From positions 1-64,000 of IMG/VR virus record IMGVR_UViG_3300023174_000082: a stretch of 64,000 nucleotides of DNA; one strand, written 5' to 3'. Origin of the DNA: a virus. Position numbers and translations under genes: made by a program. How positions within the stretch are numbered: position 1 is the stretch's first letter; every line of letters starts with the position of its first letter. Of this stretch, positions 36,200-44,834 are shown in pieces. The notes under the pieces were generated by a model. It had not been told where the DNA came from. It worked only from the letters and a program-made list of their open reading frames with translations, and ran no database searches.

Positions 36200-37705
36200 T
36201 CAAACAAGGTACTGTCTAAGCACTTCAATTGCGCTTTCAGTCACTTTGATTGATTCTGCAATTCTACGTTGTTCTTTTTCAATTTTGGCCACAAGGGCTG
36301 AATCATTTGCTAGTTTGGCCTGGCGAAGGAGTCCTTGCAATCTTCCATCAACAGCGTTATAGTCATTGATGTAGCTTTCAAGGTCTGCAATGTCTTTTCC
36401 GTAACTGTTTAACCTAGCTCGTTTTGCATCACTCTTGCTGAGAGTAATGACTGCTTGATCAAGAATTGCATTGGTCTGCTCAACAGCAATACCAAACTCA
36501 ATTCCTAGCTCGGATGTTGTAACTTTTGGCGGTGTGTTATTGTAGTCTACCGGGGGTATCTTTGGGTTACCAGTTACTCTAACTGCGGCAGCATTTAGTG
36601 TAACTCTGTTCACTGTGTCAAACACTGGCTCTCCTGGAGCCAACTGTTTCATTGCATCGTCAACTTTGGTTGCTGAAAAATCCACAGCAAAACTTGCATT
36701 TCGTGCTGTTTCATTCAGTGCTGTTTTAACATCAGTAGGCAGTGCTTTTCCTTGAGCCCAGTCCATGGTGTTGGTTATACTTTTGGCTGCATTCAATGCT
36801 GTGCCTGCTAGAGCACCGGCGCTGAGTTTGTCTGTAGGAATGCCTAATGCTTTTACTCCAGTCAGCCCATTGCTCATTAATTCTTGCTGTATGGTTTCTT
36901 GTTTTGGCAATGATCCTAACAAATCTTTTAGACTGGTAATGCCAGCCTTGCCTGTAAACACTGTGGGACTTTTTAAAACACTAGTCAATGTGTTGGTGCC
37001 ACTGGATAAAAATTGTGATACTGTGCCTGGTTTAAGAACTCCAGCAGCTTCCAGTTGAGACCCGTCAAACCCAAACTTTCCAACGCCTATAGAATTGCTA
37101 ACTTGACTGGCCACTTGTCCTATTGATCGAGATGCAGATGCCAAACTAGCAGTTACTTGACTTACTGATAAATTGCTAATGCCTGCCAACGCTGGCACTT
37201 GCTTGGCAAAATCTGGTATACCAATAGCAGCCGTTGGAGCTAATGCGCCAGCTGCGGCACTTTGTATGCCGCCAAGTGTTTGTTTGGCTACACTTATTCC
37301 TGAGTTTACTGCGCCAGCAATGCTGCTTGGTAATGCCGAAGCTGCTTGTAGTATTCCTGGTGCGCCAAGACCACCAGTGAGTCTGTTAGCAATACCCGAA
37401 GCAGCGCCATCAATACCACCAGGAATATTTTTTAATGCACCTTGCAATGCTCCTGACACTGTGCCACCAATGCCACTGGCAGCTTGTGACAAACTGGCTG
37501 CTGCCGATGACAATCCTTGTGCTGCCTGTGTGGCTGAACTCAAAGCATCGCCAACTTTTAGACCTGTTAGACTTCCTGTGCTTGCTTGTTTGTCAAAGAT
37601 AGCTTTGGCCTGATCAAACGTCATGCCTGGAGGAGCCTTAACTGTAAACACTTCTCCTATAGTTTTAGAAGAAAGTGCATCTAGGGAAAATTTAAATTCA
37701 CTCAT
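36200..37705 (-). CDS. Ala/Ser-rich virion protein, unknown
   Basis: 501 residues. N-terminus FKFSLDALSSKTIGEVFTVKAPPGMTFDQAKAIFDKQ looks folded. Residues about 50-230 are Ala/Ser/Gly-rich with repeated heptad-like ASLSQAASGI / AGAVNSGISV pieces, resembling a flexible or amphipathic-helical segment. The C-terminal 80 residues form a probable coiled coil (DLESYINDYNAVDGRLQGLL ... VAKIEKEQRRIAESI). The ATG overlaps the stop of the gp5-like gene as ATGA, and gp25 follows, so it is a baseplate operon member. I do not recognise a T4 counterpart. Confidence 0.6.
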   Translation of the reverse strand: MSEFKFSLDALSSKTIGEVFTVKAPPGMTFDQAKAIFDKQASTGSLTGLKVGDALSSATQAAQGLSSAAASLSQAASGIGGTVSGALQGALKNIPGGIDGAASGIANRLTGGLGAPGILQAASALPSSIAGAVNSGISVAKQTLGGIQSAAAGALAPTAAIGIPDFAKQVPALAGISNLSVSQVTASLASASRSIGQVASQVSNSIGVGKFGFDGSQLEAAGVLKPGTVSQFLSSGTNTLTSVLKSPTVFTGKAGITSLKDLLGSLPKQETIQQELMSNGLTGVKALGIPTDKLSAGALAGTALNAAKSITNTMDWAQGKALPTDVKTALNETARNASFAVDFSATKVDDAMKQLAPGEPVFDTVNRVTLNAAAVRVTGNPKIPPVDYNNTPPKVTTSELGIEFGIAVEQTNAILDQAVITLSKSDAKRARLNSYGKDIADLESYINDYNAVDGRLQGLLRQAKLANDSALVAKIEKEQRRIAESIKVTESAIEVLRQYLV

Positions 37706-39210
37706 GCTGTTTTCACAATCTCTACTCCAGCTGGTACCGGTTCGGCGCCTGGTGGAGGATCAGGCTGGCCTTCTTCAAAATCTAATTTAGTTTCAACTCC
37801 GGCATTGTGATAAGGCCAAGGTTCATGTGTGGGTGCTCTGGGCACAATAGTTTCTAACTTGTCTGTTTCAACTTCCCATCCTTTAGAAGTGCTAAATGTA
37901 GTTGAATCTAACAGTATTTTTTCTAATGCTTTTGGTGCATCAACTGCTGGGGCGGCAGGACCGTTGAAGTCAATGCCGCCAGCTGACACAACAAAACTTC
38001 CGCCAGCTGCCCAACTTCCGCCAGCACTTTCTAAGGCTAATGTTCCGTCAGCTTTCACACCAATTGTAGCTTTGCTGTACAACTTTAAATCAGCTTGTGC
38101 AGTAATTGATGCATTTACATCTGCTTCAACTGTGAAGTTGTTTTTGGCTTTGATATTAAAATTTCTCCCAGCGTACATGTTGATGTCTTGATCAGCATGA
38201 ATGTTAACATCGCCTTGACTGCGCACGTTTACTGAGTTTGTGCTGTAGACATCAATTGTACCTTCTTGACCTAGCTCAATCCAAGTTTGTCCGTTGGCAT
38301 GAATAAGATAGATAAAGTTGTTAGAGTCATTCATCATGAACTGATGACCTTTGGCGCTGCGCAGTCGAAACAGTTGATTTCTTCCGTTAATGTCGCCGTC
38401 GTCCATGACAAATGTGTGTCCGCCCATGCGGCCAATCACTTCTAACTCTGCTGGTTTTACTTCACCAGAGTTGAGTTTTTGTCGTATGTCAGCAGGCTTC
38501 AATCCACCTTGGTAAATTGCTGTTCCTGGTGTGGAAATACCAAAAACTGCTGACGGGCTTTCACGTTGACTTGAACTGCGGATAGGACCGCGTTCAGTGT
38601 CCTTGGCTAGTCCTTGTTGGAACAATGCCGCTGCCACTACGCTTTGCACTGGTTTGGCTTGATCAAAAAATCTTCCAGCGTTGTCTAGTTTGTTGTTGTT
38701 GGTGTTGAGTTCTGTTACTGGCAACAGTGGTGATTCGGCAAAATATGATTCTTGATTTGCATTGGTTGTTACATAGTTTGCTTCAGCACCAATAGCTGGT
38801 ATCATGTGTGTGAGTCCATTTTCTGGCAGCACACCAATATAGTAACCTTGTGAACGATCGCCATTGATAAAAACACACATGACTTGCAGGCCAAGATCAG
38901 GGGGAGTGAACCACATGCCATAGCTGTTGGGGTTGCCTGGATAGGTACCTGAATCGTTATCAGCTGTTTTGCCTGGAGGTGTTACTCCGTAAAAAGGTGG
39001 CATATAGCTTACTGTGGTCCATTTGCTTTGATCTTGGTCATCGCTTCCAGCATTGAATGCTTCAATAAACACTTGCAGTCTACCAAGTCGTGCAGGATCA
39101 ATGTTGTTCATTACTCGACCAACATAAGGACCGTACTCAGCAGGAACTCCGCCACGATCTTGTTTGTAGTTTGACGGTCTTCCCCTACTGCGTTCAATTT
39201 CTTCTGCCAT
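37702..39210 (-). CDS. 5: Baseplate hub/spike protein, gp5-like (OB fold plus beta-helix)
   Basis: 502 residues. EYGPYVGRVMNNIDPARLGRLQVFIEAF followed by WTTVSYMPPFYG matches the OB-fold domain of gp5/VgrG-type spikes. The end has beta-helix type repeats (GQTWIELGQEGTIDVYSTNSVNVRSQGDVNIHADQDINMYAGRNFNIKAKNN cited in part), the membrane-piercing needle. The central lysozyme domain of T4 gp5 is not recognisable: no ExxDTT-like lysozyme motif is seen, so cell-wall digestion must be done elsewhere, possibly by the tape measure peptidase. Overlaps the next gene as ATGA. Confidence 0.82.
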   Translation of the reverse strand: MAEEIERSRGRPSNYKQDRGGVPAEYGPYVGRVMNNIDPARLGRLQVFIEAFNAGSDDQDQSKWTTVSYMPPFYGVTPPGKTADNDSGTYPGNPNSYGMWFTPPDLGLQVMCVFINGDRSQGYYIGVLPENGLTHMIPAIGAEANYVTTNANQESYFAESPLLPVTELNTNNNKLDNAGRFFDQAKPVQSVVAAALFQQGLAKDTERGPIRSSSQRESPSAVFGISTPGTAIYQGGLKPADIRQKLNSGEVKPAELEVIGRMGGHTFVMDDGDINGRNQLFRLRSAKGHQFMMNDSNNFIYLIHANGQTWIELGQEGTIDVYSTNSVNVRSQGDVNIHADQDINMYAGRNFNIKAKNNFTVEADVNASITAQADLKLYSKATIGVKADGTLALESAGGSWAAGGSFVVSAGGIDFNGPAAPAVDAPKALEKILLDSTTFSTSKGWEVETDKLETIVPRAPTHEPWPYHNAGVETKLDFEEGQPDPPPGAEPVPAGVEIVKTA

Positions 39211-39218
39211 GTTTCACC

Positions 39219-42035
39219 TTAAGTTTCTCTTGCGCCTCTTTGTGTGCCACGAGGATTGGCATTTCTAAAAACTATAGCCGCACCTTGATTTGTATTAACA
39301 CCAACCACCTGCCCATTGCTAACAATTGGTTCTGCTGGATTCCAAGGGGTAGGTGTGTAGTTACTAAATCTAGCCAGCTCGGCTTGCGCAAATGAATCAC
39401 CTGCCGCAGATGGACCAGCTCTTGAAAATGGAGCATTTCTTGGTCCAGTAGCCGTGGCTTTTTTCACTGTGGCGGCGGCAGTTTTTGCTGCACTAGACCC
39501 GCCAGGGCCAGAACGAGTCAATGCCTGATTGATTGCATCTTGTTCAGCAGTTGACGCACCACCGTAACTTTCATCTCCAGCTGCTGGTGTAGATGCAGTT
39601 GTAGCGGTGTTTGTTTTTTGTGGAATTGGTACAGAATAAATTACAGCGTCAATATCTTGTTCAAATCTTCCTTGATTAAAACTACTTACAATTTCTTTTG
39701 CTCGGTATACAATACTTTGAATGGGCTGTCGATCACCGTAGATTTTTTCAGTACGACTATATGGATCGGCAAGACCTGTGGTTAAGTTGTAGTCTTCTGG
39801 ACGTTGCCACACCAACTCAAACAGCACGTCACGGATATCAAAATTTATTGTGCCATCTCGTGCAAATGGTGAGTATGAAATTTTACTTGCATCCAATGCT
39901 CCAGCAACAGATCCTTGTTGTATCCATGCAGGATCTCCCAAAATTTTTATCTTGGCGCTGGCGTTATCCGATGGGTTGTACAAGTACTCAGCCGCGCTGG
40001 CTCCCAGCTCGTTGGCTTTGCCGCCGGCTCCTTGAGAAGATTCTGTACTGCGACTTTGATAAGAAATAAAAGGAATTTCTCTCATGCTAGTGGCCTGTGT
40101 TTTTCTAATAGTGGCTAAGGCTGAATTTTCTGGGCTGGATCCAGTTAGTGTTTGAATGTACAGTTTATTGAAAGTGGCAGTGTAATTTAACACTGCTGTA
40201 TTTTCACCAGTAAACCACCAAGGGTAACGTTTAACTAAACCAGGAAACTTTACTCCAGGAAAGTAACTGCTTTTCATTTCAGCTGGTGAGTAAGGCACTA
40301 TAATAAATTTTACTCGATAGGCAAAATCGTTGCGTTTTTCATCATACTCCAAAGGAGTGGCCGACATCAATATGTTAAACCATTTGAAGTCTTGTGTTTC
40401 TGATCCTGGTTTAACTTCTGGATCACCACTCTCCTCATTGAGAATCAAGTTTGCTTGATCAGTAATATAGCTAGAATTTCTCACAATCAATTCAATTGCT
40501 TGCAGTACCTGCATGCCGGCTGTGATGCCAAAACTTCTTGTTTTAGTATCCATAGCACCTTTGTCTGGACTGGCTGCAGAAGGATCGCTTGACACTGGGG
40601 CACTTACTGCGGTAGCAGATTTGTTTACAGGCGTTCCAGGTTTTTGTACAGTGGCATCTTGTATTAATTCAGCGCCATTGGCAAATTCCAATTCATATAC
40701 ATCTGCCACGGTGTAAGTTCCAATTGATACCAAACGTTGCTGTTCGCTATTCATAGCTTCAATCAATCCACGCTGTATGGTTTTTTTGTTGTTAGGTGCA
40801 GCAGTTGCTTTGGGTGGGACTCGTGGATCGCTGGCAGCAGATCGGCGTCCGCGACCATCTGTCTGAGTTCGATCTGCTGTGGTTGTTGCGCCAGGGGTAG
40901 CGGCAGCAGGGGGTGCGCCGTATACTGCTTGGCCTTTAAGCATGTCAGACACACTGGCACCAGTGAGTTCAATGTCACCAGGGATAGTACCTCTCTTGGT
41001 ACCTCCAGCAATCAGCTGTCCAATTGGAGCACATTCAAAATCATAGCTGACCAGTTTGCCGGCCACAGACCAATTGATATTTTTGATTCTAAACGGAATG
41101 TATTTTTCTATCAAGGCACTAGGGTCTGACAATCCAGTTACTGGATCTGCCACACCTACTGTTTGTAAATTTCCATTTGCATCGTAGCCAAAAAATCTAA
41201 TTACCATGAGATATATTGCTGCTGCATAATTTACGGCACCTGCGGCACCTTTGGGTGCTACGTCTTGTACTGCTTTGTAAATGTTGTCTATCAAGGTAAT
41301 GTTGGCTGGCTCAATCACTGTGAACTTTAGGTCAGTTACTGAGTGCGCAGCCATGGTATTTTTGCCAAGCAGTTTGTTAGTGACTTTTATTGAATCTATG
41401 TAGTAGTCGTAAGGAAAAAACGGATTGCGTCCAGCTTCAAACGAAGGTGACTGAGGGGCTGCAGGTGTAGAACTACTAGTACCATCGTTTTCAAAAAATG
41501 TTTGTAATGAAGGTGCTGCTGGACCTTGAGGGCCACCAATGTTGTTGGGTGCGCCGCCAGTTTGAAACAGCAAATTATAACCGTTGATTGTTTTTTTCTC
41601 AGACAGTTGATATGCCGAATACTGTGCATTAGACATCAAATATACTGATGCTTGATAGGTATAGCTTGAAAACTTATCTAATACGTTTGGCTGCGGTTTG
41701 ATTGTTTCATTGGCAGGGCTTGCGGCATTTACTGCGGCCTGTGCGTTAACTGTGCTTGGTGCGGGATTGTTGTCATTGGCGCCAACCCCTGGTTCAGTTT
41801 TTAACTCAACACCACCTGCAATTCCTGACGCATCATAACGTTCACCAGTTTCGGGGTTTATTCGTAAGTTTGATAACGCACCGTCTTCTGCTCGAATATT
41901 GAAACCTATTGCTTGACCATCCTGATTTACACCATTAGTAGCTTGTGTCTGAGTTAGTGTTTTTACTGGAGGATCGGTATTTTGATCTCCTCCACCAGCA
42001 TTAGAAACAACTGGAACGTCTGCGGTTGTGGCCAT
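39219..42035 (-). CDS. Large baseplate/hub protein, unknown family
   Basis: 938 residues. A disordered-looking N-terminus (about 1-115, rich in Asn, Pro, Ala, Thr) leads into SSYTYQASVYLMSNAQYSAY and FFPYDYYIDSIKVTNKLL. Later pieces include YVRV-type beta strands (DFAYRVKFIIVPYSPAEM, YPWWFTGENTAVLNYTATF) and a C-terminal Ala/Thr-rich tail. No enzymatic motif. Between gp53 and the gp5-like spike it occupies the slot of hub components such as gp27, but I see no sequence feature that proves it. Ribosome site: none clear in the 3-nt gap to gp53. Confidence 0.6.
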   Translation of the reverse strand: MATTADVPVVSNAGGGDQNTDPPVKTLTQTQATNGVNQDGQAIGFNIRAEDGALSNLRINPETGERYDASGIAGGVELKTEPGVGANDNNPAPSTVNAQAAVNAASPANETIKPQPNVLDKFSSYTYQASVYLMSNAQYSAYQLSEKKTINGYNLLFQTGGAPNNIGGPQGPAAPSLQTFFENDGTSSSTPAAPQSPSFEAGRNPFFPYDYYIDSIKVTNKLLGKNTMAAHSVTDLKFTVIEPANITLIDNIYKAVQDVAPKGAAGAVNYAAAIYLMVIRFFGYDANGNLQTVGVADPVTGLSDPSALIEKYIPFRIKNINWSVAGKLVSYDFECAPIGQLIAGGTKRGTIPGDIELTGASVSDMLKGQAVYGAPPAAATPGATTTADRTQTDGRGRRSAASDPRVPPKATAAPNNKKTIQRGLIEAMNSEQQRLVSIGTYTVADVYELEFANGAELIQDATVQKPGTPVNKSATAVSAPVSSDPSAASPDKGAMDTKTRSFGITAGMQVLQAIELIVRNSSYITDQANLILNEESGDPEVKPGSETQDFKWFNILMSATPLEYDEKRNDFAYRVKFIIVPYSPAEMKSSYFPGVKFPGLVKRYPWWFTGENTAVLNYTATFNKLYIQTLTGSSPENSALATIRKTQATSMREIPFISYQSRSTESSQGAGGKANELGASAAEYLYNPSDNASAKIKILGDPAWIQQGSVAGALDASKISYSPFARDGTINFDIRDVLFELVWQRPEDYNLTTGLADPYSRTEKIYGDRQPIQSIVYRAKEIVSSFNQGRFEQDIDAVIYSVPIPQKTNTATTASTPAAGDESYGGASTAEQDAINQALTRSGPGGSSAAKTAAATVKKATATGPRNAPFSRAGPSAAGDSFAQAELARFSNYTPTPWNPAEPIVSNGQVVGVNTNQGAAIVFRNANPRGTQRGARET

Positions 42036-42038
42036 ATG

Positions 42039-42341
42039 TTAATACCCCAATGTAGATTTTAGTGTTGATTCTTTGGGAAGATAAATTTGTGTTCCTACAG
42101 AAAAATCCAGTGGAGGTTTGATTAATGTGTTTGGATTGCGTTGATAGAACACCCACCAAAGACCTGGCACGCCATACAAGTCATAGGCCAACATGTCAGG
42201 TCTATACTGATAGGTTAAATTTATAGTAAACAAAATATCATCAGTTTCTTTGGGAATAGGTCTGTTGACCATGACATCCAAGAAAAATTGTGAGTACCCA
42301 GTTTGATAGTAAGGACTGGTAGAGTCGTAGTTTGTGGCCAT
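42039..42341 (-). CDS. 53: Baseplate wedge protein gp53
   Basis: 100 residues. SQFFLDVMVNRPIPKETDDI, then YQYRPDMLAYDLYGVPGLWWVFYQRNPN, then DFSVGTQIYLPKES match the gp53 family; the final part is LysM-like. gp53 completes each baseplate wedge and lets six wedges join around the hub. Shorter than T4 gp53 (196 aa), as usual for aquatic relatives. The ATG overlaps the preceding stop as TAATG. Confidence 0.85.
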   Translation of the reverse strand: MATNYDSTSPYYQTGYSQFFLDVMVNRPIPKETDDILFTINLTYQYRPDMLAYDLYGVPGLWWVFYQRNPNTLIKPPLDFSVGTQIYLPKESTLKSTLGY

Positions 42342-43828
42342 TACCAGAATCCTCCTTTGAGCAAGTTACCTTTGGCAAAGTTTTCTAGACTAAATCCCTG
42401 GCTGACTTGTTGTCGAGTTTGTAGTGGGTGCAACACAATTGATATTTCTATCTTGGTAGGAACATAAGTTGTTTGACCCAATCCATTTACTGTATTGCGT
42501 ACCACACCTAAGTCTACTGGTGTTCCTTGAGCACCTTTTGGCAGTAGAGAAGTTTGTAGTCGTCGCAAAACACTTTCAATAGTTGATGCTGGCGAACTTG
42601 AAACCTTAGATGTTCTGTCAGACATGTTTAACCCTTGATTGTTAGGCTTGACTTGTATGTAATCAACGTTATTGGGCAAAGTATAATTGAAACTAGCAAC
42701 CAAACAAGGATGGTTGTTGAATTGATATTCGCCAAATCCAGACAGCTCAACCAATGGTGGTGGCGATCCACGTTGCGGATCCTTGCCATAAAACATTTTT
42801 GTAACTGAACGGAAAAAGTGTATCACTGCCAGCAAATATTCAGCTTCGGCAGTGTCTTGTGCTGTGAATGTTCCAGTAACAGTTATATCGCCAACTTGAC
42901 TGCTTTGATAAAAGTATCCACGATAGTTTGAGTGTGTGAGATTGTAACTGTCGTACTTGGCTGAGTACTGAGTTTGTATCGTTGGTGTGTAGGGAAAAAT
43001 TATTCCATCTGTGGGAACCAATGGGCGCAAAATACCAGGATCTTCTGCTTTGTAAAGATATTTTGCACCCGGAGCCAATCTCAGTCTAACACGCCAATCA
43101 CCTTGTGAGGATGTGTTAAATCGCTGTTGCAGTGTGAATTGATCACGCAGTTGTGATTGTGCGGCTGCCCCGGCTGCCGCAGCAAAATCATAAGGATCAA
43201 GATTGGCAGCCCGCGCAGCTTCTGCATCTACTGCTGCTGCATCATCACGTTCGGACAGCACTGGTGCTGGACCAAAAACTGCAACGCCTTCTTCTGCACG
43301 TATTCTTGCCAGTTCGGCTTCGTTGGCTGCATCTGTTGCTGCTGCATCATCACGTTCGGACTGAGCTGGTGATGGTCCAAAAACTGCAACACCTTCTTCT
43401 GCACGTATTCGTGCTAGTTCAGCTTCGTTGGCTGCATCTATTGCTTCATCGCCCGACGCTGACGCTGGCGCAGGTGCAAAAACTGCAACACCTTCTTCTG
43501 CACGTATTCTTGCCAGTTCAGCTTCATTGGCTGCATCTATTGCTTCATCACCAACTGGTGAAATGGTTCGTGCGGGTGGTATAGCTGCTAATGCTTCATC
43601 ACCATTGGCAGGGACCGGGGTTGGAACTTCGACTTGTGTTGCTGTAGTTGTAAATGATACTGTGTATGTGTTATCAGGATTAATCTTATCAGATGCACTA
43701 GTACGATCAAAACTGATATTTTGTCCTAATGTGGCAAATGCTTCGCTTCGTGCTTGTGCAGTAGCCAAAGACAAAGCTGTATCATAATCGTTAGCAGTTG
43801 CGTCGGCAGAAAATGTTGCTGAAGACAT
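42341..43828 (-). CDS. Virion structural protein with tandem repeats; possible tail-tube cap/junction
   Basis: 495 residues. Residues about 90-215 contain three near-identical EAELARIRAEEGVAVF repeats in an Ala/Glu-rich, probably helical stretch. From residue 240 a folded beta domain begins: VRLRLAPGAKYLYKAEDPGI, FPYTPTIQTQYSAKYDSYN, GDITVTGTFTAQDTAEAEYLLAVIHFFRS, then PCLVASFNYTLPNNVDYI. This domain is widespread in myovirus structural proteins near the tube-baseplate junction; assignment to a gp48/gp54 role is inference from position next to gp53. First gene of the baseplate operon, behind a late box. Confidence 0.6.
   Translation of the reverse strand: MSSATFSADATANDYDTALSLATAQARSEAFATLGQNISFDRTSASDKINPDNTYTVSFTTTATQVEVPTPVPANGDEALAAIPPARTISPVGDEAIDAANEAELARIRAEEGVAVFAPAPASASGDEAIDAANEAELARIRAEEGVAVFGPSPAQSERDDAAATDAANEAELARIRAEEGVAVFGPAPVLSERDDAAAVDAEAARAANLDPYDFAAAAGAAAQSQLRDQFTLQQRFNTSSQGDWRVRLRLAPGAKYLYKAEDPGILRPLVPTDGIIFPYTPTIQTQYSAKYDSYNLTHSNYRGYFYQSSQVGDITVTGTFTAQDTAEAEYLLAVIHFFRSVTKMFYGKDPQRGSPPPLVELSGFGEYQFNNHPCLVASFNYTLPNNVDYIQVKPNNQGLNMSDRTSKVSSSPASTIESVLRRLQTSLLPKGAQGTPVDLGVVRNTVNGLGQTTYVPTKIEISIVLHPLQTRQQVSQGFSLENFAKGNLLKGGFW
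43230..43560 (-). repeat. Imperfect tandem coding repeat (about 99-105 bp unit, 3 copies)
   Basis: Three copies of a 48-bp core, beginning on the plus strand at 43287, 43392 and 43491 (period 105 then 99). They encode EAELARIRAEEGVAVF with variable linkers. Both length steps are multiples of three, so the frame is kept. Copies differ at only a few bases, implying recent duplication or gene conversion. Confidence 0.85.
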
Positions 43829-43845
43829 ATTTTTTTCCTATACCT

Positions 43846-43853
43846 TATTTATT
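43846..43853 (-). promoter_or_regulatory. Late promoter-like box (AATAAATA) of the baseplate operon
   Basis: One mismatch to TATAAATA on the minus strand, 17 nt before the ATG at 43828. The short leader includes an AGGAAA-type ribosome site. Together with the sigma70 promoter at 43885-43912 it forms a divergent early/late promoter region. Confidence 0.5.
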
Positions 43854-43884
43854 GCTGATAAAAACAGCATAGTTTAACAAGAGG

Positions 43885-43912
43885 TTGACAATTGTTGTAA
43901 ATATGCTACAAT
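43885..43912 (+). promoter_or_regulatory. Sigma70-type promoter of the late sigma factor operon
   Basis: TTGACA (43885-43890, perfect), 16-nt spacer, TACAAT (43907-43912, one mismatch) with an upstream TGC (extended -10). Followed by an AAGGAGA ribosome site at 43918-43924 and the gp55 ATG at 43938. Host RNA polymerase could therefore express gp55 and the gp46/47 operon before late transcription begins. Confidence 0.75.
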
Positions 43913-43937
43913 CCTAATAAGGAGACCTTGTCATACT

Positions 43938-44834
43938 ATGACTCTATTACCAAAAGCGGCACCTCGTGTCAATTATCTAAACAACCGTGACATTTTGAAA
44001 GAAATACATTTCAGCAAGAACACCTACTGTTGTTACCGTGATCCAGCAACCGATCATCAATACGACATAATTTTGCCCAGTCTAGACAAAATAAATCAGC
44101 GTACCATTGTTGAAGCTCGAAGAAATCGAGCAGATCGTATCAAACGCGAAACTGGTGAAGTAATTGACCAAAAGAAGATCCCCAACACAGACCTTGTGTT
44201 TAGAATCACCTGCTGGGAACACATACCCATGGCACCCAAAAAAGTTACCAAAGCTGCTGCCAAGAAAAAGAAACTGGAAGATATACTTGATTTGGATGAT
44301 GTGTCAGAGGATCCGTTGGCAGACTTGATAGATGAACCTGTGCTGGACCCCACACATGTGCGTGTGAACTTTCCCCCGTTTTTTCACTACAGACTCGACG
44401 AACAAAAAATACCGTTTTTGGTGGGTAAGAGTCACTGGCGTGGCGATTTGACCACAGGAGAGTTTTCAAAGGATCACGGCACAATGACCAAGAAGCTGGC
44501 CATGATGTTTATGAAACTGTGTGAACGCTATGCCACACGTTCCAACTGGCGCGGCTATACCTACAACGAGGAAATGCGTGGACAAGCTCTACTTCAACTT
44601 AGTCAAATTGGTCTTCAATTTGACGAATCAAAATCGCAAAACCCCTTTGCTTACTATACCGCTGCGATCACTAATAGTTTTACACGGATTCTTAACATCG
44701 AGAAAAAGAACCAGAACATTCGAGATGACATACTTGAAATGAACGGCCTGAACCCGTCATGGACTAGACAGAACTCTGGCAAAGCTGGCATGGCGGCCAT
44801 GAGTGGTCCAGTGACCACTACATATGAAGAATGA
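43938..44834 (+). CDS. 55: Late transcription sigma factor gp55 with N-terminal extension
   Basis: 298 residues. The C-terminal ~200 residues match gp55, a minimal sigma factor that directs RNA polymerase to TATAAATA late promoters: KLAMMFMKLCERYATRSNWRGYTYNEEMRGQALLQL (cited in part), then SQNPFAYYTAAITNSFTRIL and the basic EKKNQNIRDD segment, equivalent to sigma region 2. T4 gp55 is 185 aa. The first ~96 residues (RVNYLNNRDILKEIHFSKNT, YDIILPSLDKINQRTI) form an added domain that I recall as a separate small protein in other T4-like phages. The frame is continuous and the ATG has an AAGGAGA site, so a fusion is likely; an internal ATG at 44226 could also give a T4-length product. Confidence 0.88.
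   Translation: MTLLPKAAPRVNYLNNRDILKEIHFSKNTYCCYRDPATDHQYDIILPSLDKINQRTIVEARRNRADRIKRETGEVIDQKKIPNTDLVFRITCWEHIPMAPKKVTKAAAKKKKLEDILDLDDVSEDPLADLIDEPVLDPTHVRVNFPPFFHYRLDEQKIPFLVGKSHWRGDLTTGEFSKDHGTMTKKLAMMFMKLCERYATRSNWRGYTYNEEMRGQALLQLSQIGLQFDESKSQNPFAYYTAAITNSFTRILNIEKKNQNIRDDILEMNGLNPSWTRQNSGKAGMAAMSGPVTTTYEE

Noticed and set aside
40737-41129. 130-residue plus-strand frame, Cys/Ser-rich
   Set aside because: Antisense to a long structural gene and without start signal or recognisable domain.
43157-43584. Plus-strand frames across the repeat region
   Set aside because: Leu/His- and Cys-rich peptides are antisense shadows of the EAELARIRAEEG repeat in the minus-strand gene.
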